A stretch of 20,863 nucleotides of DNA from an uncultured Ruminococcus sp. (GTDB lineage Bacteria; Bacillota; Clostridia; Oscillospirales; CAG-272). The position numbers and the translations under genes were made by a program. Of this stretch, positions 1-8,008 are shown one piece after another. The stretch spans positions 1-20,863 of the forward strand of contig CACXBN010000114.1 of the NCBI GenBank assembly GCA_902765885.1, given 5' to 3'. Position 1 is the stretch's first letter. Each line of letters opens with the position of its first letter. The notes under the pieces were generated by a model, which saw nothing but the letters and a program-made list of their open reading frames with translations, ran no database searches and had not been told where the DNA came from.

Positions 1-1140
1 ATCCGCGTTTTTATACTTGAAATATCCCATTCTCCACCAATCCTCAGGAACGTAGATTTCACCATTCGTACCGAGAATTGTCATCTCACAATCCGTATCA
101 TAGTCCATGCTGATTTCACAGACCGCAACAGAATTCTCAAAGGAGAACGAGATGATACCGTAGGTGATTTCTCCGGAATCATTTCGTACTAAATTGACGG
201 AGCAGTCATTGTAATCCAGTCCAAGTATCTTTACAATTGCGCAAACCGGGTAATAGGCCAGATCGATGAAGTCATAATAAGATTCCCCCTCAAACATCTT
301 CTTAGAGATAGAACACCTGATGCTGATGAGATCGCCAATCAGATTGCCTCTTGCCATCCAAAGAAGCTGACCGAAGGCCTGCTGATGGATCGTCAGGACA
401 TTACCGAAGAAGACGGAACCTTTCTCCTTAGCCAGTTCATCGATACGCTGCTGCTCCTTCACATCCAATGTGACAGGCAAATCACAAATCACGTGCTTGC
501 CGCTGTTGATCGCAGCCTCAAGATACCCCAGACGCTTTTCTCTCGGAACTTTCAGAGAAACAATATCAACACTGTCCAGGAATTCCCCATAGTCTGAATA
601 GCCCTGATTCATTTCATAACGTTCCGCAAACTTCTTCGCGGTTTCTGCATCCTCGGAAAAAGAACTCTCTACATGAATGCCGCTTACGACTTTAGGCTCG
701 CGTACAGAATCCTTATCGTCCAGATCGTCTGTTGCGATTCCATATTTATAGATGTTCAACGTCTCCTGGCGAAGCTGCGTGCTGGAAATGTTTTTCGTCC
801 TCTCAAGGTACTTGATTTCACAGTACTTACCGATATGATCAAATTTCCCTTTCCAATCGGATCCGATTACAAATACGTCTACGTGATATTTGATGATATC
901 GTGTATCTTCTGTCCCAGGTACTCCTCCACGATGATCTTGTCTGCAAAACCAGTCTTCTTGACGTTTTCAATCCTTGTTGCCAGGCTGTCCTGAACGGAC
1001 AGTTTACCTCTCTCAGCGTCATAAGTCTCTCCTGTGACACCAACGATCAGGTAATCTCCTTCTTCTTTGGCCCGTTTCAGGATGTTATAATGTCCCTGGT
1101 GAAACAAATCGAATGTTCCGTATGTGATTACTGTTCTCAT
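1..1140 (-). CDS. TagD-type cytidylyltransferase fused to Gfo/Idh/MocA-like domain (partial, C-terminus beyond window)
   Basis: Reading the minus strand from the ATG at 1140 gives 380 codons with no stop before the window edge, so the C-terminus is missing. Residues 1-125 form a glycerol-3-phosphate-cytidylyltransferase-like domain: start MRTVITYGTFDLFHQGH, the HQGH nucleotide-binding motif at 14-17 and RTKNISST (the RTxxISTT signature) at 114-121. From about residue 150 the sequence follows Gfo/Idh/MocA oxidoreductases (AKKFAERY, YSDYGEFLDSVDIV, INSGKHVICDLPVTL). It appears to join at the second Rossmann strand, so the usual GxGxxG is absent, and the family EKP is DLP here. GGGGAG lies 5 bases upstream of the ATG. 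The gene starts 46 bases after the secreted-protein gene. The cytidylyltransferase assignment is firm. The sugar-phosphate or polyol substrate and the activity of the second domain are unknown. Confidence 0.88.
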   Translation of the reverse strand, partial: MRTVITYGTFDLFHQGHYNILKRAKEEGDYLIVGVTGETYDAERGKLSVQDSLATRIENVKKTGFADKIIVEEYLGQKIHDIIKYHVDVFVIGSDWKGKFDHIGKYCEIKYLERTKNISSTQLRQETLNIYKYGIATDDLDDKDSVREPKVVSGIHVESSFSEDAETAKKFAERYEMNQGYSDYGEFLDSVDIVSLKVPREKRLGYLEAAINSGKHVICDLPVTLDVKEQQRIDELAKEKGSVFFGNVLTIHQQAFGQLLWMARGNLIGDLISIRCSISKKMFEGESYYDFIDLAYYPVCAIVKILGLDYNDCSVNLVRNDSGEITYGIISFSFENSVAVCEISMDYDTDCEMTILGTNGEIYVPEDWWRMGYFKYKNAD

Positions 1141-1186
1141 AATTGCTCCCCTATCAGTGTTTGAATATGGTTTCCTGCACAGTCAG

Positions 1187-2932
1187 CTAGAACAACTGTT
1201 GTGATTCATAGATCCAGTCCGGATTATCAGAGCCATTGACTGTCTTATATACTGCTCTTGTTACTATCTTATTAGTCGTCACGCTTGCAGCCGGGCTCGC
1301 ATCTGATGGATCATACTGCTCATTTCCTGCTATCCTGCAGATGACCTGATAATTCTTGTTTGGCGTCAGCCCGCCGAAAATGACACTGTCTTCGTTTTCT
1401 CCCGGGGTGACCCAGTTCTCGCCATTATCGATGCTGTACTCGACAATGAAATTTTCACTTTCTGCAATCCGGCCCGCTTCAATCGACGTGGAACTTATCG
1501 CTGTTGCAGTCGGTGCTGCAGCCGGTGCTGCCCACTTTTCCTTTGGCGTTGAAACGACTATGCCATCAATCTTTGAATCAGCTCCGGTGGCAACATCTCT
1601 CTTCCATATCTCATAAGCTGTGTTTGGCGTCAGCCCGTCGAAGACAACACTGTCTTCGCCTTCTTCCGGTGTTTTCCAGTCTTCTTCATTTGCATTGCTG
1701 ACAGCTTCACTACCGGCAGACATAATGATGTACTTGTACTTGTCTCCATCTTCGATCTGATTCAGATTCAGTCTGATTGTTGTACTGTCAAGTGCCTCTG
1801 CGATCGGTGTCGAGACATTTTCCGTTCCCGGATCGTTGGAGGTGCCACTCTGATCGCCGCTCTGATTTCCAGCGCCAGCAGCCGCAGCATCCCCGGGGAC
1901 TTCCACGGTTTCTGTGCCGGTTTTATAGCTGTAACTTACACGACCGCCTCTGCCTTTTGGGAAGTCATTGGTCGTCATGTACATGCGGCCTTTTTTGTTC
2001 AGAGATGTGAAGTAGATCGCTTCCGGAACATATTCTGTACTGGACGTTATCTTCCAATGCTGCGAAAACTTCTTGGCAACGTTCGGCTTGTTTCCCTTAA
2101 AGAGTGTGGACATCTTGACTCTGTCCACATAACCGATTCTGCTGTTGCCGCCTTTGCCTTCATCGCCGTAAGGCATATACAGGAAGCCGTTGTGGTAGGT
2201 GACGCCCTGTGCCGTTCCTTCCCTCTTTCCTGTCTTTGGTGCGGCAAACCGCTGGCTGTCGACCTTCACGAAAGTAGCCGATGTTGATTTGAGGGAACTA
2301 AGATAGACCATGTTCATTCTTCTTCCGACTTCCACAACAAATACCGGCTTCTTTACCTTCTTTTTTCCTACCTTGACCTTACGAACGCCGCAGTAGGTAA
2401 TACCACGCAGATCCGTTCCGGATCTGGCATCCAGTTTCTTGAAAGTAACCTTATATACCTTTGCCTTGCCTTTATTGAAATCGGACAGCTTGATCATGCA
2501 AGCGGTTTTGTTTCCCGCACCGCCCTTGGCAACAAAGAGATATTTCGCTGATCCCTTCTTATAAACCGTTGCTCCGTTGCAATGTCCAAGCTGTTTAGCA
2601 GAATACGTCACACGTTTGATGCTCTTGGTCTTTAACGGACTGGTACCCTGCTGGAACCACGTGACAGCTACTTTTTTCTTATCACTGCTTAAGGCGAAGT
2701 AATATCCGTCTTTACCTGTGAAGGTATCAAATGCAACACCCTGTCCACTGTAGAACTTGCCCGTATCGATCCCTGTTGTCAGCATCGTCGGACGCGGAGC
2801 AGGCGAATATTTCGAAAATGACAGCCAACCTGCGGCATGAGTTTTTTCGGCACCCACACCAGGAAGAAGCGCCGTACATACCAAAACTATAATTGAGATA
2901 AAAGCAAGCACATGAAAAACCTTTTTTTCCAT
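1187..2932 (-). CDS. Secreted protein with beta-rich N-terminal region and two fibronectin-III-like repeats
   Basis: A 581-residue protein with a clear signal peptide: MEKK, a hydrophobic stretch at about 5-24, and likely cleavage after A28 (VGA) or A34 (HAA). Residues 35-345 are Lys/Gly-rich with repeated short beta-like segments (GVTYHNGFLYMPYG, AIYFTSLNKKGRMYMT), perhaps a propeller; I do not recognise the family. A Gly/Ala/Ser/Asn linker (347-375) leads to two FN3-like repeats. These are recognisable from DSVVFDGLTPNTAYEI (427) and DSVIFGGLTPNKNYQV (515), a period of 88 residues. There is no LPXTG motif, transmembrane tail or SLH/choline-binding repeat, so release or non-covalent wall association is expected. 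GGAG precedes the ATG and the gene has its own promoter. Function is not known; its position suggests a cell-surface role. Confidence 0.85.
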   Translation of the reverse strand: MEKKVFHVLAFISIIVLVCTALLPGVGAEKTHAAGWLSFSKYSPAPRPTMLTTGIDTGKFYSGQGVAFDTFTGKDGYYFALSSDKKKVAVTWFQQGTSPLKTKSIKRVTYSAKQLGHCNGATVYKKGSAKYLFVAKGGAGNKTACMIKLSDFNKGKAKVYKVTFKKLDARSGTDLRGITYCGVRKVKVGKKKVKKPVFVVEVGRRMNMVYLSSLKSTSATFVKVDSQRFAAPKTGKREGTAQGVTYHNGFLYMPYGDEGKGGNSRIGYVDRVKMSTLFKGNKPNVAKKFSQHWKITSSTEYVPEAIYFTSLNKKGRMYMTTNDFPKGRGGRVSYSYKTGTETVEVPGDAAAAGAGNQSGDQSGTSNDPGTENVSTPIAEALDSTTIRLNLNQIEDGDKYKYIIMSAGSEAVSNANEEDWKTPEEGEDSVVFDGLTPNTAYEIWKRDVATGADSKIDGIVVSTPKEKWAAPAAAPTATAISSTSIEAGRIAESENFIVEYSIDNGENWVTPGENEDSVIFGGLTPNKNYQVICRIAGNEQYDPSDASPAASVTTNKIVTRAVYKTVNGSDNPDWIYESQQLF

Positions 2933-2977
2933 CTTTTCACTCCAGTTCTCCCATAAAAGTCATTAATAATTTATATC

Positions 2978-3006
2978 ATTATAGCATGCATACATAATAT
3001 CAACAA
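2978..3006 (-). promoter_or_regulatory. Extended -10 promoter for the secreted-protein gene
   Basis: On the minus strand TATAAT (2978-2983) is preceded directly by TGC, giving an extended -10. TTGTTG (3001-3006) lies 17 bases upstream and matches the -35 consensus only in its first three bases. The predicted start is near 2970, leaving a leader of about 38 bases with GGAG before the ATG at 2932. No convincing terminator was found in the rest of the 202-base gap after the acyltransferase gene, so read-through remains possible. Confidence 0.6.
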
Positions 3007-3134
3007 ATAGAATTGGACATGGCTACAACAGAACACGACTTATTACAATGTCTCAGTTACCTATCCATACAATGGAATACAACCATTTGTTCGTAAACCC
3101 TGAGATTGAATCGTGATTAGAGAATAATAATCTT

Positions 3135-4292
3135 TCAAATTCGAAGTCTTTCAGCGATGTTCTTTGTTAAATTAAACAATTTATCAAGAAAGGATGCTTT
3201 TAACAATACCCATGTTACAAAAATGCTCAACGCAATCGAAAGAATACACCAATACTCTTGCGGAAAAGGTTTCGCTATTATTTCGACAATTCCTGTATAT
3301 TCTGCAATATAGTAAATTGGTGCGTGATAAAAATATATTCGCAATGAATTCTCACCCGCCTGATTTAGAAACGGGATTCTTTTGATTGGACATGCAATAA
3401 GAATAATAAACATTAAAGCCGCTGCTACAAGATATATTATTAGTCTACCAGCAATAAGGTACTGCCAGTTCATATCTAACCCACTATCTGAAACAATTTC
3501 TTGATAACTAGTTCTCCCTTTGCTCAGGCCTTTTATAATAATATCGATTTCCAACGGCAACTTATACAATGTAAATAGGCTTCCAGCGGTAACAAAAATA
3601 AACAAAACCTTAAAGCCATTACTCAATTTCCTCACTTTACTTAAAGTGCGAAAATGCAATAAATTCTCAGAACTAATATACATGCCAATTGCAAAAACGG
3701 GTAAAAACACAATAGTTCTACTTAAGGTTAAAGTATCACCGATAGGATAAAGACCAGATAATAGCGATAGCCCAACTAGAAACAGCATCATAGGTAAAGG
3801 TTTTGAACTATAAACGAAAGGTGCTAATAATGTAAACCAAACCATGCACATCATGTACCAAGCAATCGATCCTCCCCATGCTGAAAAAGGATTAAACGTA
3901 GTATTCACACCACTGATTGCTAAGGCTAAGCAAATAAAAAAGAACATGAAGCAATAGATGAGAAAGTAATTCCATATTTTTTTAGTCCATTTGGAGTCTG
4001 AACCACTTCTATCAAAACTGCCAAACAATCCAGAAACAAAAATAAAAAAAGGCATATGGAAAAGAAAGATATAATCAATCATGGAATGCACCATTTTACT
4101 AGAAGATAATGGAGATGCAAAATGACCAACCACCACAAGAAGAATAAGAAATCCCTTGATGTTATCGTAATATGCTATTCTGTTACTGTCACTATTATTC
4201 CCGTTTCTAATCATGCTTTTTTCGTGGTCTAATTTGATTGTCCTGCTCATTGAATAAACCGAAACCACTCCTGAATGCATACAATCATTCAT
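3135..4292 (-). CDS. Membrane O-acyltransferase, acyltransferase-3 family
   Basis: A strongly hydrophobic protein of up to 385 residues with about ten predicted membrane segments. The family signature follows a short polar N-terminus: YYDNIKGFLILLVVVGHF, with the conserved Asp, Lys-Gly and His of the fucose-4-O-acetylase/OafA-type acyltransferases. The C-terminal part has a second typical block (GENSLRIYFYHAPIYYI). Members move acetyl or similar groups onto sugars of surface glycans at the membrane. It is the last gene of the phosphonate operon, 14 bases after the HD gene, so O-acylation of the same polymer is likely. The start is uncertain: the ATG at 4292 has no good ribosome binding site, and in-frame ATGs at 4280, 4250 and 4214 are alternatives. 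Sampled lines are about one-third GC, well below the flanking genes. Confidence 0.88.
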   Translation of the reverse strand: MNDCMHSGVVSVYSMSRTIKLDHEKSMIRNGNNSDSNRIAYYDNIKGFLILLVVVGHFASPLSSSKMVHSMIDYIFLFHMPFFIFVSGLFGSFDRSGSDSKWTKKIWNYFLIYCFMFFFICLALAISGVNTTFNPFSAWGGSIAWYMMCMVWFTLLAPFVYSSKPLPMMLFLVGLSLLSGLYPIGDTLTLSRTIVFLPVFAIGMYISSENLLHFRTLSKVRKLSNGFKVLFIFVTAGSLFTLYKLPLEIDIIIKGLSKGRTSYQEIVSDSGLDMNWQYLIAGRLIIYLVAAALMFIILIACPIKRIPFLNQAGENSLRIYFYHAPIYYIAEYTGIVEIIAKPFPQEYWCILSIALSIFVTWVLLKASFLDKLFNLTKNIAERLRI

Positions 4293-4306
4293 GATAAGCG
4301 TTCATT

Positions 4307-4813
4307 CTATTTCGGCAAACGACTCGACTCAACAATCTCCACGTCTACCGGATGTCCTAATAACGATTCAACACGCTTCTTTTGAGCTTCTGTTGCAAAC
4401 TTATACCCGTACTGATAGAAATCCAGGACATCTGCATCTTTGACAACTTCTTCAAGTGGACTACCAACTTCTTCTTTTTTACTGTGATTTTTCACCGCAG
4501 TAGCAATCAGCTCAATCTGCTCTTCGTTGAACAACTTTGTTTTGCGTAAGAAAGACTGCACTGGTTGATAGCCATTATACGCATGGTTTGTCTGTTTTCC
4601 TGTGATGATCCTTCCGTAGTCATGACATGTGCATGCTGCTGCTGCGAGAATGGGATCTACGCCTCTCTGTACGGCAAGATGATAACCAATCGTCGCGCAA
4701 CTGACCATATGTACTCTTTCCCAATCAATAAAGTGCGATCTTTCTTTTACGGTCGTTTCATAGTAGTTTATTTCCTTCAGCATCGCACTCTGTAAACGTA
4801 ATATTATCTTCAT
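4307..4813 (-). CDS. HD-domain metal-dependent enzyme
   Basis: Using the ATG at 4813, the protein has 168 residues. It shows the HD-superfamily metal ligands in order: H35 (ERVH), H64-D65 (CHDYGR), H77 (NHAYNGY), H110 (KNHSKKE) and D126 (KDAD). A set of four His and two Asp in this order suggests a dinuclear site, as in dinuclear HD phosphohydrolases and also in HD oxygenases such as PhnZ. Sequence alone does not separate the two. The reading frame is open back to a TTG at 4849, inside the preceding gene. The ATG at 4813 sits 2 bases after the preceding stop and is preferred for a coupled operon; an ATG at 4783 is also possible. A phosphohydrolase acting on a nucleotide or phosphonate intermediate is plausible, but the substrate is unknown. 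Confidence 0.8.
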   Translation of the reverse strand: MKIILRLQSAMLKEINYYETTVKERSHFIDWERVHMVSCATIGYHLAVQRGVDPILAAAACTCHDYGRIITGKQTNHAYNGYQPVQSFLRKTKLFNEEQIELIATAVKNHSKKEEVGSPLEEVVKDADVLDFYQYGYKFATEAQKKRVESLLGHPVDVEIVESSRLPK

Positions 4814-4815
4814 GA

Positions 4816-5922
4816 TTAAAAATCTATAATAGCATTCTTTATGTCCCAACTATATTTGAATCTTTCTTGTTCCGCTTTAACATTAATAGCAATGAAAGGT
4901 ATTTCTCTTTCATACAATGATCCATGCGTCCTTGAATCATTTGTATTCATTCGTTCACTCTCCAACTCGGCAAACGCGCAATCTTTTGCAGCAAATAGCA
5001 CATAATCGCCAATACTGTCTTCTGGCAAGCTATATTGTTCTGCGGCCTCTCTTGCAGTTAGGATTTTTTCAACTTCTTCTGTTTTTTCCGCCAATTCTAT
5101 AAGATCTTCAGCTTTTGCAGGATTCTTAAGGAAAAGGAACAGAACTCCCCCTTCTTGAAATCTGTGATTGGCAATATACCTGTCCTTCAAAGGTGGAAGC
5201 GCAAATAATTCGATTCCATTCTTTTCAGCAGTTTTCCTGAAATCAAGGAGCTTATGCTTTTGATTCATGCCATGATCTGCTAAGATAAAAATTTGCCTGT
5301 CTGATTCCAGCTTATGTATTGCAGAGATATATTCATCAATAAACGAAATCTGTCTTTTCGCTTCTGGCGTCCCTGGTGCGTAATGGTGAAAGATATAATC
5401 ATTTGTCGTACAGTAGATAAAATCCGGAGATTGTTTCCTAATACATTCAAACGCAGCATTCATGACCCATTTTGTACATTTCTCATCATTAATAGATGGC
5501 GGGGAAGGTAACCCTATCTTTTTAAGCACATCTTCAACTGGTTTTTCTGCACTTATTGTTATACTTGCATGTTCACCATATACGCCAATCACTTTATGCT
5601 TTACAGCTATAATGGCTGAAGATTGCCCCGCTTCATAGAATTTGTCAAAAAGGGTCTCTGCCTTTAAGAAACTTTTTTCTTCAATAAACCCTTCTTCACA
5701 GATCTCTCTATTATAGTAATAGTTTCCTATTATCCCTGTTTCTTCCGGTGTTTTCCCGGTAAGTATGCATGCATGATTAACATTAGTAACAGTAGGGACT
5801 GCACCTTGAATGATCTTATAGAAGCCGCATTCGTCAACGATTTGAAACAATTCAGGCGCGGTTTCTCTGGAGATGTAGTCCGGTGAACACCCGTCAATGA
5901 CGCACATCAATACCTTTTTCAT
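4816..5922 (-). CDS. Phosphonoacetate-hydrolase-like enzyme (alkaline phosphatase superfamily)
   Basis: A 368-residue protein of the alkaline phosphatase/nucleotide pyrophosphatase superfamily. All seven expected di-zinc ligands can be placed: D10 (CVIDG), the nucleophile T46 (TVTNVNH), D175 and H179 (NDYIFHH), D216-H217 (ADHGM) and H333 (THGS). The stretch around the nucleophile, TNVNHACILTG then GIIGNYYYN, resembles phosphonoacetate hydrolase (PhnA), which splits the C-P bond of phosphonoacetate. Related enzymes cleave phosphodiesters or phosphomonoesters. No signal peptide is visible, so it is cytoplasmic. Its ATG shares one base with the stop of aepY (TGATG), showing tight coupling to phosphonopyruvate decarboxylase. 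In a C-P-forming operon it may remove a side product such as phosphonoacetate, or hydrolyse a nucleotide-activated intermediate. Superfamily is firm; phosphonoacetate as substrate is inferred. Confidence 0.82.
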   Translation of the reverse strand: MKKVLMCVIDGCSPDYISRETAPELFQIVDECGFYKIIQGAVPTVTNVNHACILTGKTPEETGIIGNYYYNREICEEGFIEEKSFLKAETLFDKFYEAGQSSAIIAVKHKVIGVYGEHASITISAEKPVEDVLKKIGLPSPPSINDEKCTKWVMNAAFECIRKQSPDFIYCTTNDYIFHHYAPGTPEAKRQISFIDEYISAIHKLESDRQIFILADHGMNQKHKLLDFRKTAEKNGIELFALPPLKDRYIANHRFQEGGVLFLFLKNPAKAEDLIELAEKTEEVEKILTAREAAEQYSLPEDSIGDYVLFAAKDCAFAELESERMNTNDSRTHGSLYEREIPFIAINVKAEQERFKYSWDIKNAIIDF

Positions 5923-7037
5923 CAGCCAAGCTCCGTCATAAAATTGATCTTGTTCTCCATTGCTGTTGTTGTCGGTCTGCCTAAATCATCTCTTGCACCA
6001 ATAGCACTCTTGATTTCAATAAAGGATAATGCTTCAGTATTCCGAGCTTCATCTAGTGCCTTGTCTAGTTCTTCAAAGGATTCAACAGAAGAAACATGTG
6101 AATACCCACATCCCTTTGCAATCAATTCATAATTCAGTTTTGATGAAACGGTAGGCTGTCCTCCGACACTTTCATGAGCACCGTTGTTTATCACTATATG
6201 AACCAAATTGTCGGGTGCATAGGCTCCTATCAATGCTGCACTTCCCATATGCATCAAGAGCGCACCATCGCCATCAATAATCCATATTTTTTTGTCCGGT
6301 CTTTGCAGTGCGATTCCGAAAGCAATGGATGAACTATGTCCCATTGATCCAACAGTCAAAAAATCGTGCCCATGTATTTCATTTCTTGCTTCCCGCAGCT
6401 CAAAGAGTTCACGGGACGTTTTCCCGGTTGTTGATACGATTGGGTCGTCACCCGTAACATCAATGATATGATTAATAATGGTTTCTCTTATCATCTCATT
6501 GTCATTCTTATACTTAGGTTTTCCATCGTATTCAAGTCCACCCTTTTTTACGACAAACGCAACCTGTTTACCTTTGCTTAAAAGATCTCTGTAATGAGCC
6601 ATTACAGTCTCAACTTCATCTTCAGTGGTCTCTTTACTAATGACAAAATACTCAATATCCATATCTTCAAGAAGTTTTAGCGTTACCTGTCCCTGATAAA
6701 TATGTTGTGGTTCATCATGTATCCCAGGCTCACCTCTCCATCCAATAATAAAAATACACGGAATACCGTATACTTTATCATTCATCAATGAAGCAACAGG
6801 ATTGATGATATTGCCTTCACCTGAATTCTGCATATATACCACTGGTGTTTTCCTAGTCGCAAGATGGTATCCTGCTGCTATAGCAGTACAGTTCCCTTCA
6901 TTTGCTGCAATGATATGATGTTTACCATCCGTTCCGTAGGTTTCAATCAAATAATTACATAATGCTTTAAGTTGTGAATCAGGAACACCTGCGAAAAAAT
7001 CAGCATCCAGTAATTTAATCAATGCGTCTACTTTCAT
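5922..7037 (-). CDS. aepY: Phosphonopyruvate decarboxylase
   Basis: A 371-residue thiamine-diphosphate enzyme of the usual length for this family. The N-terminal half carries the cofactor-activating Glu in ANEGNCTAIAAGYHLAT (E47) and GEGNIINPVASL. The C-terminal half carries the ThDP/Mg motif GDGA (256-259) followed by NNG (284-286), then GAHESVGGQPT. The enzyme converts phosphonopyruvate to phosphonoacetaldehyde and CO2, the irreversible step that pulls the unfavourable PEP mutase reaction forward. Sulfopyruvate decarboxylase is related, but a PEP mutase in the same operon and no sulfolactate genes decide for phosphonates. AGGAGG stands 7-8 bases before the ATG. The gene follows the small LicD-like gene by 45 bases and overlaps the hydrolase gene by one base. 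Confidence 0.92.
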   Translation of the reverse strand: MKVDALIKLLDADFFAGVPDSQLKALCNYLIETYGTDGKHHIIAANEGNCTAIAAGYHLATRKTPVVYMQNSGEGNIINPVASLMNDKVYGIPCIFIIGWRGEPGIHDEPQHIYQGQVTLKLLEDMDIEYFVISKETTEDEVETVMAHYRDLLSKGKQVAFVVKKGGLEYDGKPKYKNDNEMIRETIINHIIDVTGDDPIVSTTGKTSRELFELREARNEIHGHDFLTVGSMGHSSSIAFGIALQRPDKKIWIIDGDGALLMHMGSAALIGAYAPDNLVHIVINNGAHESVGGQPTVSSKLNYELIAKGCGYSHVSSVESFEELDKALDEARNTEALSFIEIKSAIGARDDLGRPTTTAMENKINFMTELG

Positions 7038-7082
7038 TTTTTTTACCTCCTGTCAAAGAAGAAAAACAACTTTGGAATATTA

Positions 7083-7931
7083 CTATTTTTTCTTAGCATA
7101 TAATTGTCTGACCTCATCCAATATTCCCTGTATCTTTTCTTCACGCTGGTCTATGCGATTATTCAATTCATCTATTCTAGACAACTGACTGTCAATGATA
7201 TTTCCCCACTCGGCAATATCACCAAAGCTCTTCATGAGTTCCTTGTAACTTACTTCTGCTGTGATAATATTGTCTATCCGAGGAAAGCGCGGATAACTTA
7301 CCGTTCCATCTTCCTTCAAATATAACAAGTCAAATAGTTTGTTGATATCCTTTGATATTTGAATTTCAAACCCATTAAAGAAACGTTTTTCTGTATCGGT
7401 TATTAAAGAATGCTCAAACGCTTTTACTTCGCCCGTTGCATCTTGAACATAAGAAGGCGCATCTTCATTTCTGTCTTTTGTGTAATGATCTACGGCGGCA
7501 TAAAAGCTATTCGCTTTTATTCTTTTGTTCCCAAATAGCAATCCATCGTTCCCGCTCTCCTCATCCGGATCTGTATGAATAACCGGCAAAATTTCAACGT
7601 GAATTCCCGGTTTTTCGTAAAGCAAGATGGATCTGTTATTGATGAAAGTAGTAGATGAATCAATATATCTTGCAGAAAAAAAAGTATAATTATTCATTCC
7701 GTCTGCAAACTCGATTTCCCGATTGCTTTTACTACTATTACCCAACAATTCAACAAGTGAACGAATATCATTCACATCTACGTAAATAACTCCCTGTTGT
7801 ATAATCAAATCCTCATGTTTTACCAATGCTCTTGGAAACAGCCCGCCGCAAGTATAGGCAATACCATTTTCTTCGCAGCATTTATTGATTTCCTGCATTA
7901 ATTCCAGGACAACAACGGTTTTTTGTTGCAT
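7083..7931 (-). CDS. LicD-related protein lacking the catalytic aspartates
   Basis: A 282-residue protein that aligns along its length with the C-terminal third of the 838-residue LicD protein upstream. Matching blocks are CCEENGIAYTCGGLFPRAL with ICERNNISFVVGGVIPKIL, the FFSARYIDSSTTF region, GIHVEILPV with GVYVEILPI, and a shared LDEVRQLYAKK-like end. The fold start (ENGIAYTCGG) is LicD-like, but the RHGGFIPWDDDID block is replaced by HEDLIIQQGVIYVDV-type sequence, so the metal-binding aspartates are missing. The last 60 residues look coiled-coil (IDELNNRIDQREEKIQ). GGGAGG precedes the ATG by about 5 bases. It may be a regulatory or scaffold partner of the active LicD proteins, or have a changed activity. 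Relation to LicD is well supported; function is not. Confidence 0.75.
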   Translation of the reverse strand: MQQKTVVVLELMQEINKCCEENGIAYTCGGLFPRALVKHEDLIIQQGVIYVDVNDIRSLVELLGNSSKSNREIEFADGMNNYTFFSARYIDSSTTFINNRSILLYEKPGIHVEILPVIHTDPDEESGNDGLLFGNKRIKANSFYAAVDHYTKDRNEDAPSYVQDATGEVKAFEHSLITDTEKRFFNGFEIQISKDINKLFDLLYLKEDGTVSYPRFPRIDNIITAEVSYKELMKSFGDIAEWGNIIDSQLSRIDELNNRIDQREEKIQGILDEVRQLYAKKK

Positions 7932-8008
7932 TCTAACCTCCCATCAGTAGTCTCTGCACAAAATCACATTTGGTTTTTTACTGTAACGAACTCAGTTCAG
8001 CAAAAGAC

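Noticed and set aside
673..1164. 163-codon open frame on the plus strand
   Set aside because: It is the shadow of the long TagD-Gfo/Idh gene on the minus strand, which has recognisable motifs and a ribosome binding site; the plus-strand product has no family features.
4307..4849. TTG start at 4849 for the HD protein
   Set aside because: It would overlap the preceding gene by 34 bases, whereas the ATG at 4813 lies directly after the preceding stop.
5922..7037. Sulfopyruvate decarboxylase as an alternative for the thiamine-diphosphate enzyme
   Set aside because: The operon contains PEP mutase and no phosphosulfolactate or coenzyme M genes, so phosphonopyruvate is the better substrate.
7985..8000. 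Palindrome GAACTGAGTTC between two LicD-related genes
   Set aside because: Too short, with a one-base centre and no U tract; could be a chance palindrome in a 77-base gap.
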